Assembly: GCA_022841705.1 (NCBI GenBank)
Contig: JALHQZ010000004.1
Coordinates: 186,001 to 250,000 of the forward strand
From: Pirellulales bacterium
GTDB lineage: Bacteria > Planctomycetota > Planctomycetia > Pirellulales > Lacipirellulaceae
Direction of reading: 5' to 3'
DNA length: 64,000 nt
Part shown: in pieces, positions 61,777 to 64,000 of the stretch
Layout: the number at the start of each line of letters is the position of its first letter
How positions within the stretch are numbered: the first letter of the stretch is position 1
Translations under genes and position numbers: made by a program
The notes under the pieces: generated by a model
Database searches by the model: none
Seen by the model: the letters and a program-made list of their open reading frames with translations, nothing else
What the model was told of the DNA's origin: nothing

Positions 61777-62787
61777 ATGACCAATGTAGTTTGTTCGGTG
61801 CTGACGGCCGCGGGCCGCGGCGCGATTGCGGTCGTGCGCGTCGGCGGCGCCGGCAGCGACAGAATCGTGGACGATTGTTTCACCGGCGCGAGCGGTCGAC
61901 CGCTCTCCGCGGCGCCGCTTAATGCGATTCGCTTCGGCGTGTGGCGCAATTCTGGAGAGGAAGTGGTCGCGTGCCGTCGAGCGTCCGACGACATCGAGCT
62001 CCACTGCCACGGCGGCGCCGCGGCGGTGCGCGCGATTGTGCAAAGCCTTGTCCAGCGCGGCGCAACGGAATCGAACGACCAATCCACGCCCGGTTCGTGC
62101 GCTCAGCAGGCGTGGCGGCAACTTCCTCGGGCGCTCACACAGCGGACGGCGGGCATTCTGCTCGATCAGGCGAATGGTGCGCTCGATCGTGCGCTGGCCG
62201 AGATCGACGCCTTGGCCAAGCACGACGTCGCGGCCGCTCGAGCGCAGCGAGAACAACTGCTTAAGTTCGCGCCGCTCGGCGAGCATCTCACGAAACCGTG
62301 GCAGGTGGTGCTCGCCGGGCCGCCGAACGCGGGCAAGAGCTCGCTGGCCAACGCGCTGTTAGGTTACGGCCGGTCGATCGTGTTCAATGAACCCGGCACC
62401 ACGCGCGAAGTGGTCACCACCACCACCGCCATCGATGGCTGGCCCGTTGCGATCAGCGATACCGCTGGCCTCCGCGAAACGAACGACCCGCTGGAAGCGG
62501 CCGGAGTCGAGCAAACCGTCGACAAACTAGCAGGCGCCGATTTGATAGTTCACGTTTCGCCGAGCGATGAACCAACGCCGCACTTCGTTGCGCCCGATTC
62601 GAAGCCGTGTCTGCGCGTCATTAGCAAGATTGATCTGCGTCGGCCACCCGTTGTGGACGGCGTGCTGGCGACGAGCGTTGTCACGGGGGAAGGCATCGCG
62701 GAACTCTTGGAGGCAATTTCGCGAGCGCTCGTGCCCGAAGCCCCGCCGGTCGGCGCGGCCGTGATGTTCACTCCGACGAGATCGTGA
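61777..62787 (+). CDS. short MnmE-like GTPase lacking the C-terminal cysteine motif
   Basis: A 336-residue GTPase related to the tRNA modification enzyme MnmE. The N-terminal domain begins MTNVVCSVLTAAGRGAIAVV. The G domain has GPPNAGKSSLANALLG (about 182-197), PGTTREVVT, DTAGL and SKID (for NKxD). It ends VGAAVMFTPTRS, well short of the usual MnmE length (about 450), with no C-terminal CxGK motif and a shortened helical domain. So tRNA modification of the normal kind is doubtful. An in-frame ATG at 61756 overlaps the end of coaX and may be the start instead. Confidence 0.8.
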   Translation: MTNVVCSVLTAAGRGAIAVVRVGGAGSDRIVDDCFTGASGRPLSAAPLNAIRFGVWRNSGEEVVACRRASDDIELHCHGGAAAVRAIVQSLVQRGATESNDQSTPGSCAQQAWRQLPRALTQRTAGILLDQANGALDRALAEIDALAKHDVAAARAQREQLLKFAPLGEHLTKPWQVVLAGPPNAGKSSLANALLGYGRSIVFNEPGTTREVVTTTTAIDGWPVAISDTAGLRETNDPLEAAGVEQTVDKLAGADLIVHVSPSDEPTPHFVAPDSKPCLRVISKIDLRRPPVVDGVLATSVVTGEGIAELLEAISRALVPEAPPVGAAVMFTPTRS

Positions 62788-62884
62788 ATCGCCCTGGAGT
62801 CCGCTGCGAAACTTTGCCGATTGTAACGACAGGGAAGCGCGCACCTGTGCGCCCAGGCTGTCATTGCTAGCAGGGACGAGAGCC

Positions 62885-63544
62885 ATGCACGTTCGACTTT
62901 TCTCCGTGGCCGTTGTGTTCGCCAGCGCGGTGGCTTCGTTCGCCGGGGCGCAAAGCGATCCCTACACCTTGCGGCTGATGTTAGGGAACGACGCCTACGT
63001 ATGGGAGCAAATGCCGGGCTACAACAATGCTCCGCAGCCGCCGCGCGATGTGCTTAATCCGGGCGCCCAGCAGAATGCAGGCCGCAACGCGAACCTGTCG
63101 GCCGGGGTGTCGATGCCCACCACGCAGCCGCCGCAGCTCAACAAGAGCGCCGAGAACGCACTTAACTTTTACGGCGGCAGCCAGCAGTCGCGCAACGTGC
63201 TGACCCAAATGCCACAGCGGCCCACATCGGCAGCCGCGGCCGCAGCGCCGGTGGCTCGGCCGATGGGCACGAAGCCCTTCAATAACGCCACCAACGGCAC
63301 GACCATCTCGCCCTACCTCAACCTATTCCGTGAAGAGCGAGCGGAAAGCATCCCGAATTACTACGCATTCGTCCGTCCCCAGCAGCAGCAGATGGAGCAG
63401 AACCGCCAGCAGCAGCAGCAAACGCAACGGCTACAGCGGCAAGTGCAACAAGCGATGTACCAAGCTCCCGCGACCGGTAGCGGCGCCCCCGGTACCGGCC
63501 ACGCGACCCGCTTCGGAAACACGGGTGGGTACTATCGTCGTTAA
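62885..63544 (+). CDS. exported Gln/Asn/Pro-rich protein of unknown function
   Basis: A 219-residue protein with a signal peptide (MHVRLFSVAVVFASAVASFA, then GAQ). The mature part is low in predicted fold, rich in Gln, Asn, Pro and Ala (PQQQQMEQNRQQQQQTQRLQ near the C-terminus), and ends NTGGYYRR. The frame is open to 62864, but the signal fixes the start at 62885. Its last four bases overlap rsmE in convergent orientation. It may be a surface or matrix protein; no family is recognised. Confidence 0.65.
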   Translation: MHVRLFSVAVVFASAVASFAGAQSDPYTLRLMLGNDAYVWEQMPGYNNAPQPPRDVLNPGAQQNAGRNANLSAGVSMPTTQPPQLNKSAENALNFYGGSQQSRNVLTQMPQRPTSAAAAAAPVARPMGTKPFNNATNGTTISPYLNLFREERAESIPNYYAFVRPQQQQMEQNRQQQQQTQRLQRQVQQAMYQAPATGSGAPGTGHATRFGNTGGYYRR

Positions 63545-64000
63545 ATCAGCTTCGCCGCTAGGGCGATTGCGGCCGTTTCGATCCGCAGGATGCGCGGGCC
63601 TAAGCTAACGCGCTGCCAGCCGGATTTTACGGCGAGTTCGACTTCGCTATCGCTAAACCCCCCTTCCGGGCCGATGGCCGCGATGCTCTCGACGCTCGGT
63701 GGGAGTTGTTCGCTGGAGTCGTCTACAGGATGGGCAATCACTCGCAGCGGCGCCGCTGCGCTAGCGACATACTCGGCCCATGCAAGTGGCTGCGTAATTT
63801 CCATTAGCCGATTTCGGCCACACTGTTTGCTCGCTTCGATCACTAGCCGGCGCAGCTTCTCCAGTCCGCCGGCTGACTTATCAGCGACGCTCCGCTCGGT
63901 CAGAAGTGGTACGAGCCGCGAGACGCCGAGCTCGGTCAGCTTTTCGACAAGCACCTTTTGTCGATCGCCCTTCGGCAAGGCCACGGCAAGCGTAAGCGGT
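63541..64000 (-). CDS. rsmE: 16S rRNA (uracil-1498-N3)-methyltransferase, 5' end cut by the window edge
   Basis: Methylates U1498 of 16S rRNA in the 30S subunit. The visible C-terminal 152 residues have the SPOUT-fold signatures VALPKGDRQKVLVEKLTEL, IAAIGPEGGFSDSEVELAV and SLGPRILRIETAAIALAAKL, the last forming the AdoMet-binding knot. The N-terminal PUA-like domain lies outside the window. It converges on the Gln-rich protein gene with a 4-base overlap of the stop codons. Confidence 0.92.
   Translation of the reverse strand, partial: PLTLAVALPKGDRQKVLVEKLTELGVSRLVPLLTERSVADKSAGGLEKLRRLVIEASKQCGRNRLMEITQPLAWAEYVASAAAPLRVIAHPVDDSSEQLPPSVESIAAIGPEGGFSDSEVELAVKSGWQRVSLGPRILRIETAAIALAAKLI

Overview
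The window looks like planctomycete chromosome, most likely from the Pirellulales (an inference). It has high GC, GC-rich palindromic intergenic repeats, PEP-CTERM sorted proteins with dockerin-like EF-hand pairs, proteins whose N-termini carry a short LE-x-LESR-type motif, an ECF sigma factor next to a TPR-containing Ser/Thr kinase, a cysteine-rich outer-membrane barrel protein and many glycosyltransferases. I see no insertion sequence, prophage, CRISPR array, rRNA or tRNA.

Layout. 1-2.2 kb: a DnaA-like ATPase (cut by the left edge) and a cysteine desulfurase. 2.3-5.2 kb: glycosyltransferase, degenerate HD-like protein and glycosyltransferase, the last two translationally coupled. 5.2-5.9 kb: a lower-GC zinc-ribbon gene. 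6.0-9.1 kb: a PspF-like sigma-54 activator divergent from a small membrane protein and an SPFH lipoprotein, with a well-matched -24/-12 promoter between them. 9.2-15.3 kb: a membrane polyferredoxin fused to TPRs, a two-part PEP-CTERM ORF and an AAA ATPase. 15.4-20.8 kb: an old yellow enzyme, a WaaF-like heptosyltransferase, a glycosyltransferase and a P-type ATPase. 21-25.7 kb: the nitrogen module amt-glnK followed, after a terminator, by glnD. 26-33.3 kb: a sulfotransferase, an ECF sigma factor / Ser-Thr kinase / surface-protein operon, and a beta-repeat surface protein. 33.4-45.7 kb: extracellular proteins (two matrixin-like proteases, a 1720-residue multidomain protein, an outer-membrane barrel) with an orphan adenine methylase between them. 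45.9-50.6 kb: small lipoprotein, MgtC-like protein, a pair of parS-like sites, murQ-nagK and a divergent SSS transporter. 50.6-56.3 kb: SGNH hydrolase, membrane-tethered cyclase-fold protein, PQQ-type propeller, GHL10-type hydrolase. 56.3-59.6 kb: a glycan cluster (GT4, epimerase, FkbM methyltransferase). 59.7-64 kb: an XRE-like regulator, coaX, a shortened MnmE-like GTPase, a secreted Gln-rich protein and rsmE (cut by the right edge).

How the genes fit together. Three signalling modules stand out: the sigma-54/SPFH envelope module, the ECF-kinase-surface protein operon, and the GlnD/GlnK/Amt nitrogen circuit. A large share of the rest builds or modifies the cell surface. MurQ and NagK, probably with the SSS transporter, would handle amino sugars from peptidoglycan. 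The parS-like pair and the DnaA-like gene about 46 kb away hint, without proving it, that this is the origin-proximal part of the chromosome.
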